This document shows, piece by piece, positions 1-7,724 of a stretch of DNA of 64,000 nt. The DNA is from JACMLD01 sp044223995 (GTDB lineage: Bacteria; Bacteroidota; Bacteroidia; Chitinophagales; Chitinophagaceae). Position numbers and translations under genes: made by a program. The notes under the pieces were generated by a model that had not been told where the DNA came from, made no database searches, and saw only the letters and a program-made list of their open reading frames with translations. The DNA lies in contig JBGALE010000006.1 in NCBI GenBank assembly GCA_044223995.1, forward strand, positions 1 through 64,000, written 5' to 3'. Position 1 is the first letter of the stretch, and every line of letters begins with the position of its first letter.

Positions 1-40
1 AGTCCCGAATCAGCAAAGTGGTCTCACCAAGAATCCCCGT

Positions 41-115
41 CCCGACCAAAGAGTCGGGAGAACCTGTATCTAGAGTTTAGTCCCGATACTTCGGGATATT
101 CCATTGAACTCTTGA
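41..115 (+). other. Broken tRNA-Arg-like sequence, candidate left attachment remnant
   Basis: Bases 59-80 match 20 of 21 positions of the T-arm to anticodon part of the tRNA-Arg gene at 56482-56553, in the same orientation, and 100-110 match its D-arm side. The anticodon part is replaced by a small hairpin (81-96, tcccga..tcggga), and another hairpin (41-60) sits where the acceptor end should be. It cannot fold as a functional tRNA. A duplicated 3' half of the tRNA is what an integrating element would leave at its far end. The reading as attL is inference; the similarity is direct observation. Confidence 0.5.
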
Positions 116-134
116 GCAGTAAATTGAAAGGTAG

Positions 135-270
135 TAGCCCGGATGTCCATAGACTCGAACCAGATTATCGAAGACCTGCAGAAAATCGGTACATTATCGT
201 TCCTCAAAAAAAATCAAGATGACAAACCGAGAAAGAACAGGAATAAAAAAAGTTAGAGTTTTTTTTATCT
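135..270 (+). repeat. Direct repeat copy A (~135 bp)
   Basis: Starts gtagcccggatgtccatag and is repeated with roughly 80 percent identity at 2875-3010, same orientation. The two copies bracket the mercury operon. The first ~28 bases (gtagccc ... tcgaacc) resemble the 3' end of a tRNA gene read antisense, which suggests an attachment or recombination site. No open reading frame of note. Apart from this repeat and the tRNA-like remnant I see nothing in the first 312 bases. Confidence 0.65.
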
Positions 271-312
271 ATCCCGTGACTTATTGAACTAAATTTTATT
301 AAAGAGAGAATA

Positions 313-726
313 CTATTTAATCTCCTCATAAAATGTTAACAGGTTTCTATGATGATCTAAAGCCGGGAATTCTCTATCTCCCCAAGGCTGCTCTTCAACA
401 ACGGTATTGGGATTATATATAACGCCTTGCTTTTTATATTCTTCGAACAATTCATCAATTCCCTGGACTTCAATCCGGCAACTGGCGGTACCGGCTAAGA
501 AACTTTCTGCACCACTGCAAATAGGATCTGCTGCTAAAGCTACCCCTTTGCTTTTCCAGGTTTCGTCTCCCGATCTCCACAAATGTATTTCCACTTCATC
601 GCGAACAACTATGCAAAAACCCTCATCATGATGACGAACAACAAAGCCCAGCCTTGTTGTATAAAATTCCATTGATTGTTTTATATCCTGAACTGGAAGG
701 GCAGGAATTGTTTTTATCATTTTCAT
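313..726 (-). CDS. VOC (glyoxalase/bleomycin resistance) family protein
   Basis: 137 residues from the ATG at 726, three bases past the stop of the upstream gene; an ATG at 720 is also possible. The single VOC module shows the N-terminal pattern IPALPVQDIKQSMEFYTTRLGF, the central REV/IEVQGIDELFEEYKKQ helix and a C-terminal metal-ligand-like ending with GDREFPALDHHRNLLTFYE. VOC proteins of this size are dimers that bind metals or sequester small toxic molecules. It is the last gene of the mercury operon, so a role in metal or thiol-adduct handling is possible but unproven. The substrate cannot be told from sequence. Confidence 0.75.
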   Translation of the reverse strand: MKMIKTIPALPVQDIKQSMEFYTTRLGFVVRHHDEGFCIVVRDEVEIHLWRSGDETWKSKGVALAADPICSGAESFLAGTASCRIEVQGIDELFEEYKKQGVIYNPNTVVEEQPWGDREFPALDHHRNLLTFYEEIK

Positions 727-728
727 AT

Positions 729-941
729 TTAAGAACAACACGATTGATTAACCTGTATTGGCGGGCAAGCAACAGTTCCATAGCTGCAGAACACACAACA
801 ATCACTTTCCTTTGGCTTTATCATTGTCTTACAATTTTCGCAGGTGTAAAAATACTGACATGCGTCTGTAGGCATAGATTCTTCTTTGCGATGACCGCAT
901 ACAGGACAGGTAATAGTTGACTTTAATACTACTTCGCTCAT
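729..941 (-). CDS. Small cysteine-rich GDCCVxC-type metal-binding protein
   Basis: 70 residues. It carries two CxxC zinc-ribbon-like pairs (CPVCGHRKEE and YTCENCK), then SDCCVFCSYG, the mark of the family named for its GDCCVxC motif. That family is known in mercury-resistance operons of Bacteroidota and others, sometimes as a selenoprotein; here all positions are ordinary Cys. It ends CPPIQVNQSCCS with a terminal vicinal pair. It probably binds Hg(II) or another thiophilic metal in the cytoplasm. It starts two bases after the preceding gene, so it is translated as part of the operon. Confidence 0.75.
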   Translation of the reverse strand: MSEVVLKSTITCPVCGHRKEESMPTDACQYFYTCENCKTMIKPKESDCCVFCSYGTVACPPIQVNQSCCS

Positions 942-943
942 AA

Positions 944-1684
944 TTAATCGTGTTTACAACAATCCTTTTTTGTTCCTGGCTGTGTACATGAACCGTCTTT
1001 TTTGCACTGCTTTTCACAATTTTTCTGATAAAGCTCCATTGCTTTTTCAGCTCTTTCTTTTCCTATATATTTTTCAGCAATATTGTAAAGAGCCTCTTTA
1101 AATTTATTCTCGCTATCGTCATTCAGTTGTTCGTTAGTTCTGAGTTTAACCAATTCTTTTTTAAAATAAGCTTCTACATCACCCTTAATTTTATTTGCTT
1201 CATCTTCATTTATCAGTTTGTTTTGAAGAGCCCATTTTACAGACGATTCAGCAATCGTAGCTGCTTCTTCTCTGCTTAAAGCATCTACATTTGCTCCACG
1301 ATACCAAAGATTCTCTTTCCTGAAAGTTTTACGAAAAGGTGCGGCATCTTCTTTGCTTAGCTCGGTAAATTCAATACTGTTTTTCTCCAATATCGGCTTA
1401 GCCACAGTTTCTGTTTGTGCTTCGCCCTTCCATACAATGGCTATTATAGTTCCCGGACGGTTGAGCCATGCTTCTTTAATGGCAGGATTCTTTTCCAGTT
1501 CCAGCAAAGCCGGTTTGGAACGGCTACCGCAACCAATTTCAGGGGCGGCATTACAAACCAGCGGGGTTTTATAAAATGTAACCTTTGGTTCATTAGAGTC
1601 AATCTTTGCTTTATCAATAACAATAAAGCCCAATAGGATAAGCAATGGGATACTTAATGCACTAAGCAATGCAAGCCTTTTCAT
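944..1684 (-). CDS. Membrane-anchored cysteine-rich protein of the mer operon
   Basis: 246 residues. Residues 4-22 form one hydrophobic anchor or uncleaved signal, followed by an exported domain. C44 and C52 lie in VCNAAPEIGCGS. A helical, charged stretch (~130-225) leads to a very Cys-rich tail (NCEKQCKKDGSCTQPG, then KKDCCKHD). The tail looks like a soft-metal binding site, so a periplasmic Hg(II) scavenger or chaperone for MerTP is plausible. It lies four bases after merTP. I do not recognise the family by name; function is inferred from the cysteines and context. Confidence 0.6.
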   Translation of the reverse strand: MKRLALLSALSIPLLILLGFIVIDKAKIDSNEPKVTFYKTPLVCNAAPEIGCGSRSKPALLELEKNPAIKEAWLNRPGTIIAIVWKGEAQTETVAKPILEKNSIEFTELSKEDAAPFRKTFRKENLWYRGANVDALSREEAATIAESSVKWALQNKLINEDEANKIKGDVEAYFKKELVKLRTNEQLNDDSENKFKEALYNIAEKYIGKERAEKAMELYQKNCEKQCKKDGSCTQPGTKKDCCKHD

Positions 1685-1688
1685 AAAC

Positions 1689-2288
1689 CTATTTTTTAAT
1701 TGAATAATTAATGACTTTATAACCTGTTGCGTTTACGGCGCCGGTTATATCTTTTATATTAGTTTTTGAAACATCAAATTTGATAATAGCATTTTTATTT
1801 TTATATGACACGGCAGTTTCAATAATTCCGGAGAGCTTGTTTACCTCATGCTTTACTTCTTCTTCACACGCCGCACAGCTCATACCCCTAATATTTAACT
1901 CAGCCGTTTGAATATTTGATTTTTCAACGACTAATACTGTTTTTTTAGTTTGCGGAAAGAAAGCTTTCGCATAAGAAGGAAATGCGATCATTAAAGCAGC
2001 AAACATGGTTACCAATAAAAGAAAAGTCTTTGTCTGTAGAAATTTAGGCTTTTCATCAACAGCACATCCGCAATCATCTGTTGGTTGCGGCTTCAATTTC
2101 AAATACCAGGCGAATCCCAACACAGCAATTGTCACTCCTATTAAGTAGGGTCTTGCCGGTTCTATCCAGGAAAAAGAAGAAGCCATACTACCTGATCCTG
2201 CAATCAATGCCAAGACGGGTGCAATGCAACAAAGTGATGCGGCAACAGCAGAAACGATTCCCGCACTCATGAGTTTGCCTGTACTCAT
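1689..2288 (-). CDS. merTP: Mercuric ion transporter MerTP (MerT-MerP fusion)
   Basis: 199 residues. The N-terminal MerT part has three hydrophobic segments (about 8-30, 44-64, 88-108), the vicinal pair C20-C21 in SLCCIAPVLA in the first segment, and a cytoplasmic pair in DDCGCAVDEK (C73, C75). The C-terminal part (~128-199) is a heavy-metal-associated domain with GMSCAAC (C138, C141), as in MerP. MerT/MerP move Hg(II) across the inner membrane to a cytoplasmic reductase. Its ATG overlaps the stop of arsR (ATGA), giving translational coupling. No merA is visible in the window, which is unusual for a detoxification operon. Confidence 0.9.
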   Translation of the reverse strand: MSTGKLMSAGIVSAVAASLCCIAPVLALIAGSGSMASSFSWIEPARPYLIGVTIAVLGFAWYLKLKPQPTDDCGCAVDEKPKFLQTKTFLLLVTMFAALMIAFPSYAKAFFPQTKKTVLVVEKSNIQTAELNIRGMSCAACEEEVKHEVNKLSGIIETAVSYKNKNAIIKFDVSKTNIKDITGAVNATGYKVINYSIKK

Positions 2289-2662
2289 ACCGCTTGTGGT
2301 TTTAAATTTTGCTGATTGATATACTTAAAAAATGGCTTCAGAACTTTCAGGTGTTCTTCTTTTAGCGAATAATAAATAGTCTGACCTTCACGTCTCGATT
2401 CGATAATATTTCCGTCTTTTAACTTTCGCAGGTGCTGAGACACTGCCGGAATGGACATACCTAATATATCACTAAGATCGCATGGACAAAGCTCATTTTC
2501 TTCCTCCAGCAGGTACAGTATTTTAAGACGGACTTCATTGCCAGCCAATTCAAGCACTTTACTCAATTGTGAAAATGAGAAGGCATTCGCTTTTAGCTTG
2601 TTTTTGCATTCACCAATCTGTGCCTGGTCAGCAAACACCCTGATACATTTTGTTGGCTCCAT
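2285..2662 (-). CDS. ArsR/SmtB-family metal-sensing repressor
   Basis: 125 residues. The winged helix spans about 33-110, with the sensor motif ELCPCDLSD on the alpha-3 region (C59, C61) and the recognition helix SIPAVSQHLRKLKD. Two more cysteines (C6, C19) lie in the N-terminal extension and could complete a thiol site. This family represses its own operon and is released when Hg, As, Cd or similar metals bind. It is the first gene of the operon and overlaps merTP by four bases. With MerTP downstream, Hg(II) is the likely inducer. It takes the place of the classic MerR. Confidence 0.88.
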   Translation of the reverse strand: MEPTKCIRVFADQAQIGECKNKLKANAFSFSQLSKVLELAGNEVRLKILYLLEEENELCPCDLSDILGMSIPAVSQHLRKLKDGNIIESRREGQTIYYSLKEEHLKVLKPFFKYINQQNLKPQAV

Positions 2663-2678
2663 AAAAATATTTATGGAA

Positions 2679-2719
2679 CAAAGAAAAGCTTTTTTTCTTA
2701 TTTAAGCAAATGCTTAAAT
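2679..2719 (-). promoter_or_regulatory. ArsR operator and Bacteroidota-type promoter of the mer operon
   Basis: A near-perfect inverted repeat, atttaagca-aa-tgcttaaat (2700-2719), lies 38 bases upstream of the arsR start. On the minus strand, TTTGC inside the palindrome is followed after about 19 bases by a TTTTCTTTG box (around 2679-2687), which fits the -33/-7 spacing of Bacteroidota promoters. Binding of ArsR to the palindrome would cover the -33 element. Symmetry is seen directly; the promoter call is inference. Confidence 0.65.
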
Positions 2720-2874
2720 ATTATTTTTGCTGGTCTTAAGTATCCCTGATTAATCTATTTGTATTAAATGGGAATGCCATAAATCGAACTTTTTGAAGGA
2801 ATTAAGAAGCATCTTCGGAAAAGAACGGGCAATAAACAAACACTTTCGTTACTTATCGCTCTAAAACGAGAACT

Positions 2875-3010
2875 GTAGCCCGGATGTCCATAGACTCGAA
2901 CCAAATGATCGAAGACTTGGCAGAAATCGGCAAATTATCGTTCCTTAACAAGAATCAAGATGACAAACCGGAAAATAAAGAGAATACCAAAAGTTAGAGG
3001 TTTTTATTAT
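2875..3010 (+). repeat. Direct repeat copy B (~135 bp)
   Basis: Second copy of the repeat at 135-270, sharing the opening gtagcccggatgtccatag, the block ttatcgttcct and aatcaagatgacaaaccg, and ending with a T-rich run. Between this repeat and the mer promoter I see no gene. The copy lies next to an attC-like site that follows at 3050. Confidence 0.65.
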
Positions 3011-3049
3011 CCTTCTAACTATCTCCAAGGCTCACGTTGATCAAGTCAA

Positions 3050-3242
3050 CCTTAACGGCAAAGCATTGGCTATGTGGCGATATTCCGTGTTCCGTCTGCT
3101 CGGCGCCGCTGCTGAATAAAGATATAAAAGCTCATTGTTTATTCTAATGCTTGGTGTTATTCGTCTGCCGAACCTGATTAGCGAACAAAAAGCTGAAAAT
3201 ATATTCGTCGTCTCCGCCATATTGCCAATGCAATGTTAGCGG
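3050..3242 (-). repeat. attC-like site 1 (integron cassette recombination site, diverged)
   Basis: Imperfect terminal inverted repeat: ccttaacggcaaagcattggc at the left, gccaatgcaatgttagcgg at the right, enclosing about 150 bases. It is homologous to the site at 30399-30597, sharing blocks such as gatattccgtg and tatattcgtc. It sits 3-4 bases beyond the stop codon of the TPR gene, as an attC does in a gene cassette read on the minus strand. It is longer than most class 1 attC sites, and no integron integrase is in the window. Confidence 0.5.
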
Positions 3243-3245
3243 TAG

Positions 3246-3689
3246 TTATTTTTTCTTACCTTTTGATTGAGAGATTCTGTCGTTTATTTGTTTAATTAGA
3301 TTAGCTGCTGTCTTGTCTTTAGGATTAATAGAATCCGCCTTCTTCAAATTAATTATTGCTGATTCATAATCTCCTTGGTTGGCTTTTGAAACTCCTAAGT
3401 ATATAAGTAACCCTTGATGATTTTCATCTACTTTAAGACCTTCATTGCACACTACGTCAGCCTCTGCATATTTGCCAGCATCACATAAGAATCTTCCCCA
3501 GTCTGCATAACAATCAATATCTTTTTTCAATTTAATTGAATGCTTATAATTATCATTTGCTTTTACTATATCACCTTTTTTTGCCAATATGTTGGCATAC
3601 TTATGAAATGCATCTGAAGACTTTGGGTCTAACTTAATCAGATTATCCAAACAACCTAAAGCTTCATCTTCGATTGAATTTAAATCCAA
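3246..3689 (-). pseudogene. TPR-repeat protein, 5' end cut by IS21 element
   Basis: 147 residues from a doubtful TTG. The frame stays open upstream to the IS boundary near 3710, so the true N-terminus has probably been lost. It contains about three to four tetratricopeptide units, for example DAFHKYANILAKKGDIVKANDNYKHSI and GLLIYLGVSKANQGDYESAIINLKKADSI, then a Lys-rich end. TPR arrays bind protein partners; none can be named. The stop codon abuts an attC-like repeat, so it may be the remains of a cassette gene. Confidence 0.6.
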
Positions 3690-3852
3690 AAGAATTGCCA
3701 GTAGGTGGATGCGCCGGTTAAGTTGACCACTACAGGCCGGGGCAAGTTGACCACCTGTTTTGCTGGCGAAGATGTATATGTTCAGGTGTGTTAGAGGTTA
3801 TTAACATCGATGTGTTTTATTTCTATCTCTGTCGCAAATTTAATTAATAAGT

Positions 3853-4587
3853 TTATTCATCTTCTGCTTGTTTTTTTCTCATGGATTCTCCTTTTAATTC
3901 CAGGCGGTGAGCATTGTGTACGATTCTATCCAGTATTGCATCGGCTATTGTTTGTTCTCCTATTATGTCATACCATTTGTTTACGGGGACCTGAGAGGTA
4001 ATTATCAAGGCTCCTTTCCCGTGTCTGTCTTCTATCAACTCCATTAATGCCATCCTGCTTTGCGCATCAAAAGGTTGTATTCCAAAATCATCGAGTATAA
4101 GTAAATGTTGTTTTTCTATTCTTGCAAGTTCTTTGAGGTAAGATCCATCAGCCTTGCTCATTTTAAGCTTAGTAAAAAGTTTAGGTACATTATAGTACAC
4201 GGATTTGTAACCCATGCCACAGGCATGATAGCCAAGTGCCGATGCAAGATAGCTTTTACCGATTCCTGTACTGCCGGTTATAAGGATGCATTCTGCTTTA
4301 TCAATAAAGGTACAGTCAGCAAAGCGCAAGATTTGGTTTTTGTCGATGTTACGACCTTTATTATAATGTATGTCTTCCAAAGCGGCTTTATAACGGAAGC
4401 GCGCATTCTTAATCTTTTGTTCGACCGCGCGATGCTGTCGTTCATCCCATTCAGCGTCTACAAGATGAGAGATAATTTCATCGGACGTATAGGTTTCTGT
4501 GGTTTCTGTTTCCACATTGGTCTTAAAAGCTCTATACATGCCAAATAATCTCATTCTTCGCATTTTTTCTAAAGTTGCTTCATTCAT
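3853..4587 (-). CDS. istB: IS21 transposition helper ATPase IstB
   Basis: 244 residues. A DnaC/IstB-like AAA+ ATPase, with Walker A in ITGSTGIGKSYLASALG (about 104-120), Walker B in HLLILDDFGIQP, and sensor-1 in ALIITSQVPVNKWYD. IstB binds ATP and DNA, selects the target and activates the IstA transposase. Length is normal for the family. It starts 25 bases after istA, the usual arrangement. The frame is intact, so the element may still be active. Confidence 0.95.
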   Translation of the reverse strand: MNEATLEKMRRMRLFGMYRAFKTNVETETTETYTSDEIISHLVDAEWDERQHRAVEQKIKNARFRYKAALEDIHYNKGRNIDKNQILRFADCTFIDKAECILITGSTGIGKSYLASALGYHACGMGYKSVYYNVPKLFTKLKMSKADGSYLKELARIEKQHLLILDDFGIQPFDAQSRMALMELIEDRHGKGALIITSQVPVNKWYDIIGEQTIADAILDRIVHNAHRLELKGESMRKKQAEDE

Positions 4588-4612
4588 ACCTTTTTGTTTT
4601 TATTGATTAATG

Positions 4613-6163
4613 TTACCTGTAATAATCTTCTCCCCGGATGTTGTCATGGAAGGGCATTGTTAGCTGGTCAGTTTCATCCGGCCTGTCACGTATATCAAGT
4701 TTCTGTTCAAGTATTTTTTGTATGGTTTTATAGTTGTAAGCTCCATAGCCAAGGGCTCGCTGACAAGCCTTAATTAACCGTTCGTTACCCACTTTCTTTG
4801 CGAAGCTTAGGATGCCCATGCAGGATTTATAAGCTTGTTCGGGATGTTGTTTACGGTCCAAAATTTTAAGTACATATAGCTTTACATCTTCATGGATACT
4901 GGCTGCCCATGAAGTAAAACGTTCAGGTGTCCACTCACTGACAAACCGGTGTGCAGATGCCATATGATCCTTTTCAGTGGTGTATTGATAAGGCGCTTTG
5001 GTGCGTGTATGAAGGGCAATACGTTCATAATTGTAATAGACCTCTACACTATGCCGGGAGTACAGAAGTTTTACCTTTTTACCAATAAATCTGTATGGAA
5101 CACTATAGTAATGTTTGTCGGCACTCAGGCCAACATGACCATTTTTAGCGACTGTTGCGTATTGATGCTTTTTTAGTTCATAACGAAGAGCTGGTAAAGG
5201 CATCAATGCATTTTTTTCTATTTCTTCAAACTGCAGCCGACGGCTGTAATTACGTCCTTTTAGTGGTGCATTGTTATGTTCTTCCAGGGCAATGCGTATG
5301 GCAGCATTGAGATCATTCAATGTAAAGTATTCACCTGTTTTGACCTTTACATAAATACGCGTATAAATGATTCTTACAGCGTTTTCAACAAGTGCTTTGT
5401 CTCTTGGGCGGTAGGCTCTTGCCGGAAGGATACTTGTTGCATAATGTTCTGCAAAGTCAGCAAATGTTTCATTTAATGTAGGCTCATACTTACTGCTTTT
5501 GATGACAGCTGATTTTAAATTATCAGGCACTATTGCAGCCGGTACTCCATTGTAATAATGCAGTGCATTCTCACAAGCAAAAATAAAATCTTCCTTTTGC
5601 TGCGTCATCACTGCTTCGACATAGGTTAACTGACTGGCTCCAAGAATAGCGACAAAAACTTCTACCGGCTTAACCTCGCCTGTTTGCTCATCAATAATAC
5701 TGAGTTTGTCCCCTGCAAAATCAACATAAAGTTTATCGCCTGCTTTATGCTCCATATGCATTGTAGGGTTAACCTGGGCCTTCCATTGAGAAAAATAATG
5801 TTTAAACTGGCTTTTGCCTACACCATCGGGATACTGACGTTTATATTCCTCCCAAAGTAAAAGACGTGTAACACCTTTTTTCTTTAGCTCTTTATCGAAG
5901 GCAGGAAAAAGATTAAATAATGCCTGAAGACGCTCATTTAAAGGTTTGTCTTCCGGTTTAACAAACAAGTCTTCAAGTTCTTTATCACTGAGTTCATTGA
6001 TCTCATCGAAGCTGAGTCCTGAAGCAATAAATTCCTTGATATACTTTTTAAGTGTATTACGGGCAGTTCCTGTTTGTGCGGCTATTTGCAGCTTGCTACA
6101 CCCCTGGCTCTGCAATCGTAAAATCTGTCTGATCTTGATCATGCTGATCGGATTGTTTGGCAT
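4613..6163 (-). CDS. istA: IS21 transposase IstA
   Basis: 516 residues. An N-terminal HTH (about 7-45, with RQILRLQSQGCSKLQIAAQTG) binds the terminal repeats. The DDE integrase core follows, with the first Asp in KLYVDFAGDKL, the second in AAIVPDNLKSAV, and the Glu in DKALVENAVRIIY. The C-terminal beta-barrel region follows (HVGLSADKHYYSVPYRFIGK). It catalyses cut-and-paste joining together with IstB. The frame is full length and uninterrupted. Confidence 0.95.
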   Translation of the reverse strand: MPNNPISMIKIRQILRLQSQGCSKLQIAAQTGTARNTLKKYIKEFIASGLSFDEINELSDKELEDLFVKPEDKPLNERLQALFNLFPAFDKELKKKGVTRLLLWEEYKRQYPDGVGKSQFKHYFSQWKAQVNPTMHMEHKAGDKLYVDFAGDKLSIIDEQTGEVKPVEVFVAILGASQLTYVEAVMTQQKEDFIFACENALHYYNGVPAAIVPDNLKSAVIKSSKYEPTLNETFADFAEHYATSILPARAYRPRDKALVENAVRIIYTRIYVKVKTGEYFTLNDLNAAIRIALEEHNNAPLKGRNYSRRLQFEEIEKNALMPLPALRYELKKHQYATVAKNGHVGLSADKHYYSVPYRFIGKKVKLLYSRHSVEVYYNYERIALHTRTKAPYQYTTEKDHMASAHRFVSEWTPERFTSWAASIHEDVKLYVLKILDRKQHPEQAYKSCMGILSFAKKVGNERLIKACQRALGYGAYNYKTIQKILEQKLDIRDRPDETDQLTMPFHDNIRGEDYYR

Positions 6164-6316
6164 TATGCTGAGTTTTGAAAACTCAACATAAATGCTCCTA
6201 ACAACATGAACATATTCTTCTACCGGTGGTCAATTTGCTCCGGCCTTAGGTGGTCAGTTTCATCCGGCTTGAACTGATCATCTTGCTCCGGCAATGAATG
6301 GTCAATTTCATCGGCG

Positions 6317-6669
6317 TTTGCACTCTGCACTTCGATTGTGTTTGCGATTGAAAAAAGAGACAATTTTCCAATCCCTTTTCTTCCCATTACTCTTCGATCA
6401 TGTTTTTTTGTGGTTGCTTCGCCGTGCTCCCTGCGCTGATATCCAACAGTTAAAAATTTTTCATTTATATCTTTTAAATTCATCCCTTCTCCATCGTCCT
6501 TGATTGTAATTGTTTTATCAGTTATATTAATATTTACAATCTCTGCATCAGCATCCCATGAATTAGCCACAACTTCAGAAAGTACTGCTGGAACATTGCT
6601 ATATAAGTTTAAACCTAAATGATTCAAAATATTTAGGTTTAATGTCATGCAATATTTTGGCGAACTCAT
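6317..6669 (-). pseudogene. GHKL (HATPase) protein, C-terminus removed by IS21
   Basis: The ORF runs 6669-6220 but only ~118 residues are native; from about 6316 on it reads the IS end (repeated DxxxPEQxD). Native motifs are the N-box VLSEVVANSWDADA (29-42), the G1 box IKDDGEGM and the G2 box GRKGIGKLS, as in MutL/MORC/Hsp90-type ATPases. It overlaps the methyltransferase stop by four bases (ATGA). GHKL ATPases coupled to cytosine methylases are known in MORC-type restriction-modification operons. The C-terminal transducer and any endonuclease partner have been lost, so the system is probably dead. Confidence 0.8.
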
Positions 6670-7724
6670 AACGCTTGAATATGTTTCTTTATACTTTTCG
6701 CAATTGCTTTACCCAATAAAACAGGGACGGCATTGCCGATATGCTTCGCAACTAACCCTACATTAACTGGGAATTCTGGATCAACGAACTCGTATTTTTT
6801 GGGGAATGATTGAATTATTGCAGCTTCCCTTAAAGAAATAGCTCTGTCCTGCTCAGGGTGTCCAAATCTGCCATTATTTAATCCAATACAATATGTTGTC
6901 ATTGTTGGAGCGACATCATCCCATTTCATTCTTCCATACACACTTTTATAAAGTCCCCCGCTTTCTTTTTTGTGACATTCCAGTTTTAAGCTTTCATCCC
7001 AGTCCTGCCAGCTACCTCCTTCTTTTGTTGCCTGTATTCTTTTCTTACTTAATTCGGTCAGCTTCCGGGCTCTGTGCAATCTATCTCTCTTGTATATTTC
7101 CCCATCTTCTATGCCGGGTAGACATCCGATAGCTTCTCTAACAGTTATTTTTGTAGTAGCATGTGTTGGCGGGATCATCTCAATTTTTCCATGTAATGAA
7201 CCTAATAGTACCAATCGCTTTCTTCTTTGAGGAACGCCGTAATCTTGAGCATCATAAATATCATAAGTCAGATGATATCCGCTTTTTTCTAAAGAGCTAA
7301 CAAAATCATTAAATACTTTGCCGTTCCTAAAGTTTTTCAAGAGCGGTACATTTTCCATTGATATTATTTCTGGCCTCGCTTTTCTAATTAATTTTGCAAA
7401 AGAATATAACAACAGCCACCTGACATCATAATCCGAATTTTCTTCAATTTTATTGTTCCTGTTAAAAATGGAATATGGCTGACAAGGTGCACAGCCAATT
7501 AAAATTTTCCTCTTCCCTTTTGGATACAAGGCTGATAATTCGGGAGAAGTTAATTGTGCTATATTTTTATGAATGAATTTTGTATTATTATTTTTTTCAA
7601 AAGCATATTGACAGGAATTATCAAAATCAATTCCAGCAGTAATATGAAAACCCTCATTTACGAAGCCGTGCGTTAAGCCTCCTACGCCACAAAAAAGATC
7701 AATCACAGAAAAATCTTTAACCAT
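6666..7724 (-). CDS. DNA cytosine-5 methyltransferase
   Basis: 352 residues, normal for the Dcm family. It has motif I DLFCGVGGLTHGF (9-21), motif IV with catalytic Cys81 in GCAPCQPYSIF, motif VI MENVPLL (123-129), motif VIII QRRKRLVLLGS, and motif X GNAVPVLLGKAIAKS. It transfers a methyl group from SAM to C5 of cytosine in a short site set by the target-recognition region (about 185-290). The gene overlaps the HTH gene upstream by eight bases and the GHKL gene downstream by four, so it formed a restriction-modification-type operon. With the ATPase broken it may now act as an orphan methylase. Confidence 0.92.
   Translation of the reverse strand: MVKDFSVIDLFCGVGGLTHGFVNEGFHITAGIDFDNSCQYAFEKNNNTKFIHKNIAQLTSPELSALYPKGKRKILIGCAPCQPYSIFNRNNKIEENSDYDVRWLLLYSFAKLIRKARPEIISMENVPLLKNFRNGKVFNDFVSSLEKSGYHLTYDIYDAQDYGVPQRRKRLVLLGSLHGKIEMIPPTHATTKITVREAIGCLPGIEDGEIYKRDRLHRARKLTELSKKRIQATKEGGSWQDWDESLKLECHKKESGGLYKSVYGRMKWDDVAPTMTTYCIGLNNGRFGHPEQDRAISLREAAIIQSFPKKYEFVDPEFPVNVGLVAKHIGNAVPVLLGKAIAKSIKKHIQAL

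Larger units (their letters stand above)
3710..6316 (-). mobile_element. IS21-family insertion sequence
   Basis: About 2.6 kb carrying istA and istB on the minus strand. The ends are related inverted sequences: CGCCGGTTAAGTTGACCA at the left and, reversed, CGCCGATGAAATTGACCA at the right. Further internal copies of the (g/a)aa(g/c)TTGACCAcc type repeat follow, typical of the multiple terminal repeats of IS21. The exact terminal bases are uncertain by about six bases. Flanks belong to two unrelated truncated genes and I find no target-site duplication, which suggests a deletion or recombination after insertion. Confidence 0.88.

Noticed and set aside
2846..2860. 15-base exact inverted match (tcgttacttatcgct) with 27142-27156
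   Set aside because: A few 15-base matches are expected by chance in a 64-kb AT-rich window; only one copy pair and no common context, so not reported as a repeat.
6220..6316. Repeated DxxxPEQxD tail of the GHKL frame as a protein repeat
   Set aside because: The repeats are translation of the multiple terminal repeats of the IS21 element, not native protein.
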